64,000 nt of DNA from Eudorina sp. 2006-703-Eu-15 (Eukaryota > Chlorophyta > Chlorophyceae > Chlamydomonadales > Volvocaceae). Under the pieces are notes generated by a model. It worked only from the letters and a program-made list of their open reading frames with translations. It made no database searches and had not been told where the DNA came from. The translations under genes and the position numbers were made by a program. Below are positions 1 through 11,110 of the stretch, in pieces. The stretch spans positions 227,726-291,725 of the forward strand of contig BDSI01000062.1 in the NCBI GenBank assembly GCA_003117195.1, in the 5' to 3' direction. How positions within the stretch are numbered: the first letter of the stretch is position 1; every line of letters starts with the position of its first letter.

Positions 1-1918
1 TCTGTTGATCGCGGCACCCTCGCGGCACCTCTGGACCAGCTCATGCCCAGAAGGAGGTCTACCTCGGAAATTTAAAATCTTCAGCTCCTCTACATGTTGG
101 CTTGCTGGAAGCCTGCGCCGACCTGTCGAGTCCCTCCGATGATTCTTTCGATTCGCCCGCTCTGGCACGCTAATCCCAGCCCTGAACAACACGCGCGTAG
201 TAGAGGTTGCAGGCCAGGTTACCTGGCCCTGCATCGGCCTGATCGGCTTGATCATCTCCGGTTTCAGGTCTCGCCCAGTGGCCTCCAGTGTCCCGTGCAG
301 TACATGATGCAGCCGTGCTTCCGAGCTCGCTGTGGCTGACGGGCGGCTGAGCATTGCCTGTTCAGGAGGTTTCAAGAGTGAAACCCCGACCCTCGCATCG
401 TCCGGTTTCCTCCCACAACGACCTGCGTCGCCCGTTGGCTGCACCTCCCCTCCCGCGTCCCGCGCTGCCCGCATTTGGGGCCGGTCTGCACACCTCTTGG
501 TACCGCGCTGCCCCCACCGCCGGCATCCATGCCCGATCCGCGGAGCACTGCGGTTACCCCTCACCTGCTCACCAGTGGTCTCTTCGGCAACCTCAACCCC
601 ACGGGCCTTCGCACCAACTTGTTAACTTCCAGCAGCTGGCATCCGGACCGCTTCCACGTCCCGTGCCAGATGCCGCCTTTCGTGAGTCCTATTCGGAAGA
701 TGGAACCCCACGTGCACATGATCCAAGGAGGTGGTCATCGGGGTCGTCCCTGCGCTGCCTCCGGATGGTTTAATTTCTCTACTTGTGCATTTGTTTTGTT
801 TGCTTGTTTATTTTGGTTGTCGAGGTTGAGAGGTTCCCCAGCGGCCCCCGAACGCCCAATCCTACATGAATGAATGGCTGAATGAATGGACGTTACAATA
901 GAGACCCCGAAAACGGACCAACTCAATCCTGCCACGCGGTCGGGTTGGTGTCCTTCCGGGCGCGCCAGCCCGCCCGCCCGACATGTCCAAGTAAGGAGAG
1001 GTCAGCTGCCCTTAGGCCACCCCGCGAGGCCGCTCACTTGCAAGCGGCGACGCGTGCGGATCATCAGCGTTGCAGGGGGGTGTTGCTCCAGGTCTGGGTA
1101 CACATAAATGCGCACCCGCAAGCTGGCGGCGGGGGGAACGGGCCGCAGTGCGCGCAGGGGGAGGGGGGCGCTGCCAGTCGCTTAACCGCTCGGCGCCTCT
1201 CCCGGCCCCGCCACGCCAACCGCACACCAACCGCGTGAGTGGGGCGTCAAAGCCAGCGCCCTGACCCACTTCCGTCCACGGGACCCAACCATACAACACG
1301 CAAACCGCTGGGTTCTCTAGGGGCAATTGGTGGTAGGTGCGCGTCCCTACCGACCACACACACATTGCCGGGTTAGCAGCCCTTGGCCAGTGCCAGGCCC
1401 GGTCAGATATGCAACACACACATACACAGTATTTCCACACACACACACACACACATACACATATATCATCAACACAACAGCAGCAGGGGGCTTCGCTGGC
1501 AAGCGCACAACCAGCAACTGAACGAGCCGTGCACGTCACACCGCGCTGAAGGCCGCCAGGTGTATACCCCCCGGGGCGTGTGTACCACCCGCGCAAAATA
1601 TCTTTCAGAAGAATCAAACAAACAAACAAGCATGCAAACAAGCACGGTGTAAGCAATGGCCGCTAGCGATGCGTGGTGTAACCCATCCGAGGTCGCGTAT
1701 CTGCACCTCTCGTGTTCTTGTGCGTCGTGCGTCAGCAACCCGCATTCAGGCGAGGTCTCATCGCGCTCTCGTTGGCCATGGACACGGAGGTGCCGCGGCG
1801 ACCGACCCAGACCAGTCCAACCGACTGAGACTCAGGAGGGGCCCACCGGAGGGGCCCACCGGAGGGGCCCACCGGAGGGGCCGTGCAGTCGACACGGGAG
1901 GGGCCCACGGCACACGGC
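1..1918. other. Intergenic / 3' flank, no supported gene
   Basis: No exon with convincing splice sites or a recognisable protein was found. The stretch from about 330 to 770 stays open and Pro/Arg-rich in one plus frame, which GC-rich DNA often does by chance. An AC/CA microsatellite lies at about 1420-1465. Four copies of a 13-bp unit lie at about 1835-1880. A degraded copy of the dispersed TGTAA-bearing repeat lies at about 866-910. Its TTACA at 893-897 would read TGTAA on the minus strand, so it could be the poly(A) signal of the minus-strand gene that ends at 1919, giving a 3' UTR of about 1 kb. Confidence 0.5.
1835..1882. repeat. 13-bp tandem repeat, about 4 copies
   Basis: The unit GGAGGGGCCCACC recurs at 1835, 1848, 1861 and 1874, the last copy partial. 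It contains the palindrome GGGGCCCC in part. It lies just 3' of the stop codon of the minus-strand gene ending at 1919, so it would be in that 3' UTR. Confidence 0.85.
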
Positions 1919-3073
1919 TCAGCCCTTCACCGCGGGCACCATCGCGACGGCGGGCACCGGCGCCGCCAGGGCGTCGCGGCTCACGATGAGCCGTGCGCCG
2001 CCGCCGCCGCCGCCGCCACTGCGGGCCCCGCCGCCGCCCGTCGCGCCCCGCCTGGACAGGCCACCCACCCGGACACCGCCAGGACTCTTCACCCGGAACT
2101 GAAACTCCGCCTGCTGCGACCTAAATCCCGGGGGTGCCGCCACGGCGGCGGCTGCAGCTGCGGCCGCGTCAGAGCAGCCACCGAGTTCCGCTGCACCGCA
2201 GTCCGTCCCCAGCGGAGGCGGGTGCGCCGGCGGCGGCGCCGCCGCCGTGGCGGCGGCGGCGGCGGCGGCGGAGGCCCGATCCATGGGCTGCTGAGCGGCC
2301 AGGAGCAGGGATGCCACCGGGAGCACGGCCGACGTGCGGTTGGGAGGGTGGGCCGCCGCCGCCGCCGCCGCCGCCGCCGCGGGGACTGCCCTGGGCGCCG
2401 CCGCGACCGCGGAGGCCTTGGCCAGGCCGCCCAGCTCGTCCGTGGCCTGGGTCAGCAGCCGCCTGCGCTCCAGCCTCGCGCCCATGGCCTGCCCCGCGAT
2501 GGCGGAGCAGATGGTGAAGAGGATGGCGTACTTGGGCATGATGACGGCCTTGCGCAGCATGGCGATGAAGGGGATCGTCTGTGGGGAGGGGAGGGGAGGC
2601 GGGGACAGAGGGGAAGGGGGGTTCAGGAGATTGGTAGACAAATTACTGCGCTGCTGCCAGAGCGAATATCCGATAGAGACGTGAGAATGGTGGCCTGATT
2701 CATACTGCGGCGCTGCTGCCACCGCAAACGGTCATAGTGCATACCTTCGCAGGACCTTTGTGCGAAGGATCCCGCCTGGCCCCCCTCCCGCCTGGCCCCC
2801 CCTCCCGCCTGGCCCCCCTCCCGCCTGGCCCCCCCTCCCGCCTGGCCCCCCTCCCGCCTGGCCCCCCCTCCCGCCTGGCCCCCCCCCCGCCTGGGCCCCC
2901 CCTCCCGCCTGGCCCCCCTCCCGCCTGGCCCCCCCTCCCGCCTGGCCCCCCTCCCGCCTGGGCCCCCCCTCCCGCCTGGCCCCCTCCCGCCTGGCCCCCC
3001 TCCGCCTGGCCCCCCTCCCGCCTGGCCCCCCCCTCCGCCTGGCCCCCCTCCCGCCTGGCCCCCCCTCCCGCCT

Positions 3074-3110
<37 letters not shown>

Positions 3111-3233
3111 CCTGCCCCCCTCCCGCCTGGCCCCCCCTCCCGCCTGGCCCCCCCTCCCGCCTGGCCCCCCCCCCCCCCCCCTCCCGCCTGGCCCCCCCTC
3201 CCGCCTGGCCCCCCCCCCCCCCCCCCCCCCCGC

Positions 3234-3280
<47 letters not shown>

Positions 3281-3303
3281 CGCCTGGCCCCCCCCTCCCG
3301 CCT

Positions 3304-3341
<38 letters not shown>

Positions 3342-5107
3342 CGCCTGGGCCCCCCTCCCGCCTGGCCCCCCCTCCCGCCTGGCCCCCCCCCTCCCGCCTG
3401 GCCCCCCCCTCCCGCCTGGCCCCCCCTCCCTCACGTTCACCCCTAGCTCCTCCTCAACGACAAATCCTGAAGCGCAGGTCCTCACCGCGTGTACAGCGAG
3501 GAACCACTGCGACGAGAACTTCTCCGTGTGCTCGCGCCACATCCCTGCACGGCAGCGGCAGGGGACACAAAACACCACCCAGGGGACGGCGGTTCAAAGG
3601 GGGTGCGAAACAGGAGGATGCGGGGGTGCGCACACACACGCACACACTCGCACACGCCCGCGTGTGGGCGGATTTCCGAAATCTGCAACGTTGCGTGTGT
3701 CCTCGACCGTAATGGTTCGGCGCACCCCAACCAATGGCCCCCAAGCCTCGCGGGTCCGAAGCCCGCCGCCCCAAACGGGTAGCGCCATGTGCACCGCACA
3801 GCACGTCCGCGGGGGACTTCTAACGCCCTCGTCAGGACCGACCGCGTTCCCCGTGTCGTTCCCCGCGTTCCCGAAACACATCTGGTGACTAGGACCACAT
3901 CTGGTGGGTGGATGTAAGAACGGCTTGCGTGCTGCTGAATTCAAGTACCTCGACTGCTGGACGCCCTGACCCCGCCCATGCCCTGCATCCGGTGAGGTAG
4001 ATCCTTGCTCCAATGGTGGGTCGCTGCAAGCCGTCCTTCCCCCTGGCCGTCTCCCCCTCTCCCCCTAGCCGCCTCCCCGCCTCCCTTGTAGGACATCACA
4101 CGGCCCATCCCTCCAGGACCCGCCTTATAATATAAACAAACGCAAACCCTAGAGGTGAGGTGGGGTGCTTACCGCAGGGCACGTTCAGCATCGCGGTGGT
4201 CATCGCGACTGCCAGCAGCTTCACGGGGAGCGCCTGGGGGCGCAGCTCCCGCACCGGCCGCGTCGCCGCGAGCGCAGCGCGCATCTTGACGATGGGCTCC
4301 GGGCAGGATAGGTGTCCCTGCTTGTTGAAGACCACCCCGGCCAGAGGTCCCAGGGCCCGCCTCAGCGGGCATTTGCCCCCGCTGCCTGTGCTGGCACCGG
4401 GCGATGCCGACGCACCCGGGCCTCCCAGCCCGGGACCGCCGACCCCTCCGTGCAAGGTGCTGCCGTTGGGCTGCTGCTGCTGTGGCTGCTGAGGCGGCTT
4501 GCGCTGATGGGCGCGGTGCTGGTTCACGTGCTTCTGAAAGAGGTGATGGATGTTGAACTGCGTCGTAAAATCGTTTGGGGGAAAGAGTTACGGCTCTATA
4601 AATGTACAAAGTAAAGCTTTAGGAGCTATTCAGGGTGGCATTGTACAGGCCAACCTCCTGTGAAACTTCGCCGACACGGCTTTTCGCCGGTACACTGCAG
4701 ATATGCCTTTTTACGGTGCTTACCCAGTTACTGCCCCATGACATAGACATTGACGCCAAAGGCGCAGCGGCGAAGAGCGGCGCCACGAAGGCTGACGCAC
4801 TGTTTGCAGGCGTCCCGGACGAAAAGGGGCACCTGGGCACCTGGACCTCAGGTACCGCTGCAGGCTGCTCCAGCGGGTAGAGGACCTTAGGCTCAGGCTC
4901 ACATGCTTGTGGCAGAGGCAGAACTCCGCCTTTGCCATGAAAAAGAGCAAAGGTGCTCGAAAAGTCTCCTCCATCGTAGTCCTCAGACAGCAAGGGCCGA
5001 TAGCTGCTTGAGCACGATGGTTTGCAGGCGAGGCTGTTGGCAAACTCTGGGCCATGCGTCTGGGCGATATTATGCAAGAAGGGGCACTTCTTCATAGCAG
5101 CGCTCAT
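1919..5107 (-). CDS. Conserved membrane protein with Cys-Pro motifs, function unknown (4 exons)
   Basis: Exons in coding order are 5107-4724, 4557-4173, 3544-3486 and 2578-1919. They total 1,488 nt, giving 495 residues plus stop, and phases match at all three junctions. The best-conserved-looking stretch crosses exons 2 to 4, about residues 235-310: a hydrophobic segment, then NVPCGMWREHTEKF, then IPFIAMLRKAV and a second membrane-like helix ending GQAMGARLERRR. This suggests one or two membrane spans in an organellar or endomembrane protein of green algae and plants, but I cannot name the family. The N-terminus (KCPFLHNIAQTHGPEF) and two later sites (RCPF, KCPL) carry Cys-Pro dipeptides like heme-regulatory motifs; that link is only a resemblance. 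The C-terminal 150 residues are low-complexity Ala/Gly/Pro. The start could instead be at 5140, 11 codons upstream in frame. Its introns hold a large C-rich minisatellite. Confidence 0.68.
2630..2690. repeat. Dispersed repeat, family C copy in intron 3
   Basis: A short block with ACTGCGCTGCTGCCAGAG at its core, flanked on one side by ATTGGTAGACAAATT and on the other by CGAATATCCGATA. Similar blocks lie at about 44558-44612, 49441-49512, 52155-52200 (inverted) and 60388-60415 (inverted), each inside an intron of a different or unrelated gene. No coding potential or terminal inverted repeats are evident. Confidence 0.55.
2765..3432. repeat. C-rich minisatellite (about 17-bp unit) inside an intron
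   Basis: About 670 bp of imperfect copies of CCCTCCCGCCTGGCCCC broken by long pure C runs. It fills most of intron 3 (2579-3485) of the minus-strand membrane-protein gene. The transcribed strand is therefore G-rich, with runs of G separated by short spacers, a pattern able to form G-quadruplexes. Long open frames across it in several phases come from the absence of T and A, not from coding. Confidence 0.93.
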
Positions 5108-6609
5108 GTCGCCTTGTCCCGAGACACAAAATTGCGTCATTTTGGCCTATACTATAAAACTATGAAGATCAGCTATAGCAACGCTATAACTATGCAGTGG
5201 TCGCCCGTCGAGGCCATAACTCTCGAGTCTAGTGTTACAAAATGCCGTACAACGTTTACGCAAGCGCGAAGCGCCCCTTTGGATGTACCGCCTGGATGAA
5301 AAACTATGATGCACGCTTCCACGACAATTGCTGGCGCGTTGTACTCCTGCCGGCGTGCACCACACTGTCTACGAAACGGCGCTGGGAGCGATGTCTGACA
5401 TGCCTGCCCGAGCCCGTCTGTGCCCGGGGCGGCCGCGACTAGGCAGACAAAGCCATGACTTCACGTTTTGTATGCGAGGGTGCACACATGATAGCTACGG
5501 GCAAACCTAAGATTTTGTACGGTGTGATCAACGGGCTCGGGTTTGGCCTGTCAGTTTGCGGTGCCGCATCAACCTCCGTCTTACGAGCAGCTCATGTTTG
5601 CATGAATCCTTCCTCAAAGAAACCACGTCATCGAAGCTACGCAGGGCCAGCTCGCTGCCGACGCGCGGGCCAGAGGCCAGCCAATCCATTGCTCCACATC
5701 TGCCCTTGCCCATCTGCCACACATCTGGCCACATTCACCTCCATTCCCTGCACACAGACCGACATCACAGCCTTCAAACTTCACGGCCGCCTTCACATTG
5801 TGACGCATCAATCGTCACCGCACGGCGGCAAGCGGCTGTGTACAGCGTCCTGCATGCTGCAGAGCACGCTGCCATCCACGACACGCCGCCAGGCTGCGAC
5901 GTCGGCCCCCCCGCCGCCACCCCTTTGCCATCCTTCGAGCACCCTACGGCCCCACACACGCAGGACGCCGACGCACGCTCGCGTTCGGGCTCCGCTTCGC
6001 CTGCGTACTCCTTCAGCCCTTCCTCGGTGCCCCACTCCAGCTTCCAGCGAGCCTTCACCGTGGAGCCGTATCACCCCGCACACACATGATCATGGTGGCA
6101 CCACCTACCTACCCCCAACACCCCGGGCTGGGTGCCAGGGTCTGCGGCTCGTCGTGCGGCTACCGCAATCCTGTGTTCTGTCCGTCCGTCCATCGACCAT
6201 TCATTGCCCGTCCGTTCACCCCCATCCATCTGTCAATTTCGTGCTCATGTCCCCGAACCTGGCAATCAGCGTTGGTTCATACCATCCCCAACGTCCCATT
6301 CTGTTCCCTCTTTCCCTACCCCCCCCCCCCGCCGCCGGGCCCAAGCCAACATGCCGACGTTTGGCCTCCGGCCGGCCCGGCGGCGCAGTCCAGGTCGCAG
6401 ATGGACGGATGGACGGATGGACGACCAGCAACATGTCGACAAAGGGCGCCTGGAGGCGTATCCTCTGGTGACCGCGCAGGCGGCGTCCCGCTTGCTCGCC
6501 GGCTGGCAGGCTGGCAACCTAGCTGGCACTCAAAGATATCTATCTGGCAAGCCCTCCTCCGCCCTCCGCGCACCCTAGCTGGCAAGCCCTCCTCCGCCCT
6601 CCGCGCACC
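5108..6609. other. Spacer: KTI12 3' UTR and upstream region of the next minus-strand gene
   Basis: Both flanking genes are on the minus strand. TTACA at 5235-5239 reads TGTAA on the minus strand and is the only such signal found between the KTI12 stop and the next gene, so the 3' UTR may run about 1.37 kb and the next promoter would be very short. A long open plus-strand frame at 5455-6471 has no recognisable domain and a Pro/Ser/His-rich GC-bias composition; I do not call it a gene. Short ATGGACGG-type repeats occur near 6400-6420. Confidence 0.5.
5235..5239 (-). terminator. Candidate poly(A) signal TGTAA for KTI12
   Basis: TTACA on the plus strand is TGTAA on the minus strand. It lies about 1.37 kb after the KTI12 stop. 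TGTAA is the usual poly(A) signal in Chlamydomonas-type algae; the long distance lowers confidence. Confidence 0.35.
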
Positions 6610-6648
6610 CTAGCTGGCAAGCCCTCCTCCGCCCTCCGCCTCCGCCGC
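6544..6648. repeat. 35-bp tandem repeat spanning the KTI12 stop codon
   Basis: CTGGCAAGCCCTCCTCC begins at 6544, 6579 and 6614, a 35-bp period. The last copy is in frame in KTI12 and includes its last codons and TAG stop at 6610-6612. The other two copies lie in the 3' UTR. The repeat therefore duplicates the coding 3' end into the untranslated region. Confidence 0.9.
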
Positions 6649-9600
6649 CAGGTTGTTGCGCAGGTAGTCCACGAACATCCGCCGCGCCGCCGCCGCGTCA
6701 GACAGGCGCGCGAAGGTGATCTTGGTGGCGAGTTTGAGGAAGGCCCGCTTGTGGCGGCGAAGCTCCGCCAGCGTCAGCGGCCGGCGGAGCTCCAGCTCCA
6801 AGGGCGGCCCAGCGGCGCCAGCGGCGCCGAAGCGAACCACCTCGGCGGCGCCGCCGGCCGCCGCCGCCTGCGCTTCCGTGATGGCGTTGATCACCTCCTG
6901 GGAAATGGCATCGGGCAGCGGCATCGGGAGGCAGTGTGGAAGTTGGTGGACGGTTAGGGGTTGGCAGTTGTTGAGTTGGGGGCGCAGGGAACGCCGGTAC
7001 GAATGGCCGAGACATGGGAAAGCGAGGGAGAAGGAGAGAGAGAGAGAGAGCGGGGGGAGGCGGCCTTTGTTGACAGAAAGGGGGAAGCGGAGATGGGGGC
7101 GCGGCTTCGCCGACGCCACATCCTCGGTAGCAGCGCATGACGAGGCATACCGTACTCATCAACCCACGCAAAGATCCCTCCCCCGCCCTCCGCCTCACTC
7201 TTTCCCCGCCCCGCTCCCTCCGCCTCCCTCCCACGTCCAACCCCCGCTCCCTCCCTCCCCCTCCCTTCCCTCCCTCCCAACCTCCCCCCTCACCTGCGCC
7301 GCTGTGTCGATCTCGTGCAGCGTGTTGGTGGCCAGCAGTGCCGGGTTGGCGGTGGCCATGGTGGGCGTCAGGTCACGAGCCACCTGCGGGTCGTCAGAGC
7401 GGGTGGGTTGGCGTTGAATGAGAAGCCCACCCATAACCGCCCAGGCCCGGAGGCTTGGGTGGGTGGGTGGGTTGGCGTTGAATGAGAAGCCCACCCATAA
7501 CCGCCCAGGCCCGGAGACTTGGGTGGGTGGGTGGGTTGGCGTTGAATGAGAAGCCCACCCATAACCGCCCAGGCCCGGATACGTGGGTGGGTGGGTGGGT
7601 TGGCGTTGAATGAGAAGCCCACCCATAACCGCCCAGGCCCGGAGACTTGGGTGGGTGGGTGGGTTGGCGTTGAATGAGAAGCCCACCCATAACCGCCCAG
7701 GCCCGGAGACTTGGGCGGGTGGGTGGGTGGGCGTTGAATGAGAAGCCCACCCATAACCGCCCAGGCCCGGAGACTTGGGCGGGTGAGTGGGTGGGTCTGT
7801 GTTGAATAACGGAGAACGAGTGGGTTAAGGGAGTGTGTCTGGAAAAAATACCCGCCCGACCCAATCCAGGTGCAGAGATACTTACCACACAACCTGCAAG
7901 AAAACACTACTTACCCCATGCATGGGAGAGTGTGTGCGAGTGAGAGGGGGCGAGGGGGTGGAAGGCGGTGGGGCAGGGTAGCGGCAAGAATACGGAGCCA
8001 AACCTCAACATTCATTGTGGTTCTCGCACCCTCCCCTCCCCATCCCAAACCCACCTACTCAACCACCCAACCAATCAACCACCGAACCACCCACCCACCC
8101 ACCCGCGCCTGGAAGTTGCCCTGCTCGTCCGTCATGGCGCGTACGACGGCCGCCAGCACCTCGGCCTCGCTCTCGCCGCCCTCGCCGCCGCTGCTGCAGC
8201 CGACGCCGTCTGCCGGGGAATGGAAAGGCGGCGTCGGCAGTAGGGCGGGGGTGGGTAGGCAGACGAAGCAAGCTACGCTGTCTGCCAGGGCAGGCAAGGT
8301 ATCCGACTGAAAATACCTCAGTATGGCAGCATGACGGGTTGCGGGTGGCAGGGCGAAAGGAGGGAGTGGCATGGGGCCGGGCCCCCGGGGCGGGACGGGC
8401 CCGTGGCGGCGCGCCTAAGCCACCTCCCGGCCCTTGCGCCGGAGAGCCCCGACGGAGCGCCCCATGGGGCTAGGTCTGTCCCCACCGCTGCCTCAAGGAC
8501 CCGGACCCCCTGCATTCCCCCACCCCCGCATCTCCCCTGCAAAGCACAGCCTCGACGGGAAGTGCCCTCCTCGAAACGACCAGAGGACCAGTTGCTTTCG
8601 GCTTCTTATGGCTTCCCTCAGCCCGATGCCGACCCGCGGGTCATCTCTGACCCCCGGGAGCCCCAGGACACGCCCACCCGCGGGGTGCAGCGTGAAGAGC
8701 GGCGCGTCCCATCGGTTGCGCGCATCCGGCCGCTCGAAGCGAGCCGCTAGGTCGTCGAAGCTGCGACACAGGGCGAGGCGCGGCGGGCGGGGCGCGCAGG
8801 AAATCTGTTTACAGACATACCCCCGTCAAAATGCAGCAGGCGGGGAGCTGCAGGTGGGGTCTGCAAGTTGCTAGGGGGACCGCAGAGAGGCCCGCTGACC
8901 GGGTGGCGGCGGCACAGGGCGGGCGGGGCAGGGGCCGTCTGCAACGGAAAGAGGATAGGGTTTAGCATCGCCCCGCGGGCTAGAGGCCGCGGCCCCGTGC
9001 GCTTCGTTCGGCGCACAGCAACCAGCCCCTGGCATGATGTACGGTTGTACGCGACACGGCCGCCCGAAGACCGCATCGAAAGAGGCCAGTCCCCCATCAC
9101 TAAAGCCCACCGCGCCGCTCCTCCCGAGTCATGACCTGTCTCGGCGCAAAAGGGTCACAAGGCGTGACGAACGTCCGAGTCGCGCGATTCTGTTCCTCTG
9201 CGCGCGATTCTGTTCCCCTGCGGGCACGGCCCCAGCCATCTGCGTAGTGCGCTCCTGCTCCCCTTCTTGTCGGCAGACACAGGGCACGTCCGGAACCCTT
9301 CCCGCCCCTGGCGGCCCCTTTCCTGACCCACGTCCTCGCTTCTCCCGAAACCCGCCGCGACCCACATCTCTTGCTTGTAGCGCTCCGCCTCCGGCCGCGC
9401 GGCGTTCCAGGCGCTGCACGTTGGGATGTCCGTGTCCACATGTACCTTGAGGCACGGCGGCGGCGGTGGCGGTGGTGAGGTTGCGGTGGTGGTGGTGGGT
9501 TGCGTTGGCCGGTCTGCGGCTGGATAGTGCGGTGCGGACGTGCGAGCACGTGAGCAAGCGGGCGCGCAAACTAACAAACTAATGGGCAAGTGAGAACGCA

Positions 9601-11110
9601 ATCACGCGAGCACGCGGTGGCGCGAAGCTGGGTGAGAGGACGGCGGGTCGGTGAGACGGCGCGGGGGCAGCCGGACGACGAAAGCACAGAACGGGCGGCT
9701 TGGGTGCCGGCCGCTCTGGGGTTGAGGGCGGAACGTGCTGCGGAGCCCGCCCCGCATCCGGCTCCTCTCTCCTCAAACCCCCGCCAGCCCCGTCCCGTCC
9801 TGCAACTCGGCCCCCCCTCCAGAAACTCGGCCCCCTTTGCCCCGCCCCGTCCGGCAACCCACCATGCAGTACCGCGTCCCCGCAGCTCGGGCGACGCACC
9901 ACAGCTCATACCGGTAGCCCTGCGGGCGGCAGTGAGGGCGGATGCAAAGGGCGGATGGGGCCGGGAGGGGGTAAGGTCGCGAGGGGGATGGGGCCAGGGG
10001 CCGCGCATGCCCCGCTTCTGTGGCCTCTACGGCATGCAGGCTCATCATGAGCCGGACGCAGCGGGCGGAGGAGTGCGCATGACGCCTGTAGAGGCGGCGC
10101 CGCCCGAAGAAGCGCCTGTAGAGGCGGCGCCGGCCGTGAGAAGCGCGAACAAGGGCGGCCCTTAGGGCTGCCGGCGCTCCTCGGTGCTGGCATGGGTGCA
10201 TCGCGATAGGCGTGATGGAGGTACAGGGGGAGTGCCGAGTGCGCGCACAGCCGGGTGCTCCCCGGCTCAGGAGTAGACCCTAGGGGGAGACAGCCGGCGT
10301 GGGGGCCGGCGGGGGAGGGGCGGCGCACCTTGATGTTATTGATCGAGTCGAGGATTGTGACGTTCTTTCGGCCCACAGCGCGCTCCACCTGGGATTTGAG
10401 CTTCGCGCGGGTGTTCTTCTCGTTGACCGTGCCTGCGGGCGGGCGGCAAAACGTGTGGTACTAACCTTATGTCATGAAACGTAACAGCATGTGGGTCCGC
10501 GGAGGTACCCGTTCGTTGCGTCCGCATTAGTGCCCGCATTATGTTCCCGGTTGCGGAGCGCTCGCTGGGCCACCACGTCTGAATTGAGACGTCCAGGCGG
10601 CTGCCGTGAAGCAACGCAGGGCCTGACCGTCGGCGAGCTGATCAAGGCGCGCCGCTCATGCCGGCACGCCGCCCATGCCGGCACGCCGCGCCTCCCATCC
10701 CCTCCTAGGCAGTCCCGAGGAGTGACATGGGTGAGATGCGCCTCTCCCAAACTTTGGGAGGAGGTGCATGTGTCGGGTTCATGCAAGCAGCGGGAGGGTA
10801 CGACGACGTAGTGGGGGGAAGTCACGAGCACTTTTCACCCGAGTGAAGCTAAGCAACGAGCGGTAGGCCCGCACAGTCCACGGAGCTTTCCATGTCGTCG
10901 CATGGCGGGATGGAGCGCAGCCGATGGCAGCCAGGTCTGCCAGTCGCAGCGCAGCTGCTTGCCTGAATATGCGGAGTTCCTTTCGAGGTGCAGGGAGGGC
11001 TCGTCCACAAGGTCAACAGGGAGGCCTGATGTTTGAAATAGAGCAGCTAGCTTTCCGGCAATAGCGCTTTTGCCGGAACATGGCTGTCCGCACACCACGA
11101 CCAGCGGCAT
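6610..11110 (-). CDS. KTI12: KTI12, Elongator-associated P-loop protein (8 exons)
   Basis: Exons are 11110-10963, 10432-10329, 9919-9863, 9445-9366, 8760-8678, 8209-8103, 7383-7294 and 6897-6610, total 957 nt and 318 residues, with phase agreement at all seven junctions. KTI12 proteins are tRNA-stimulated nucleotide-binding partners of Elongator, which adds cm5U-type modifications at the tRNA wobble position. Seen here: start MPLVVVCGQPCSGKS with a Walker A motif at residues 8-15; VDEPSL at 37-42; VTILDSINNIKGYRYELWC at 75-92, the family's conserved second block; RFERPDARNRWDAPLF around 137-151; and a C-terminal helical region ending FVDYLRNNL. Intron 1 has a GC donor (CAG|GCAAGC) with a normal CAG acceptor; phase and family alignment both require it. 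It is divergent from the bromodomain gene across about 835 bp. Length is typical for the family, about 300 residues. Confidence 0.95.
7403..7806. repeat. 64-bp tandem array in KTI12 intron 6, founded on dispersed family A
   Basis: GCGTTGAATG recurs at 7411, 7475, 7539, 7603, 7667 and 7731, an exact 64-bp period, with a degraded seventh copy. Each unit carries AGAAGCCCACCCATAACCGC. The same core occurs once in each of several other introns or flanks (24873-24905, 41155-41190, 41317-41350, 54566-54608, 62275-62312), so a dispersed element seems to have been amplified in tandem here. Confidence 0.93.

Noticed and set aside
354..773. Possible retroelement gag remnant
   Set aside because: The frame is open and Pro/Arg/His-rich but shows no zinc knuckle, protease or reverse transcriptase motif nearby.
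2737..3888. A 383-codon Pro-rich open frame on the plus strand
   Set aside because: It runs through the C-rich minisatellite, where no frame can contain a stop. It has no domain and overlaps real exons of the minus-strand gene.
5455..6471. A 338-codon open frame upstream of the first gene
   Set aside because: No recognisable motif, Pro/Ser/His-rich composition typical of GC-rich non-coding DNA, and no splice sites linking it to other exons.
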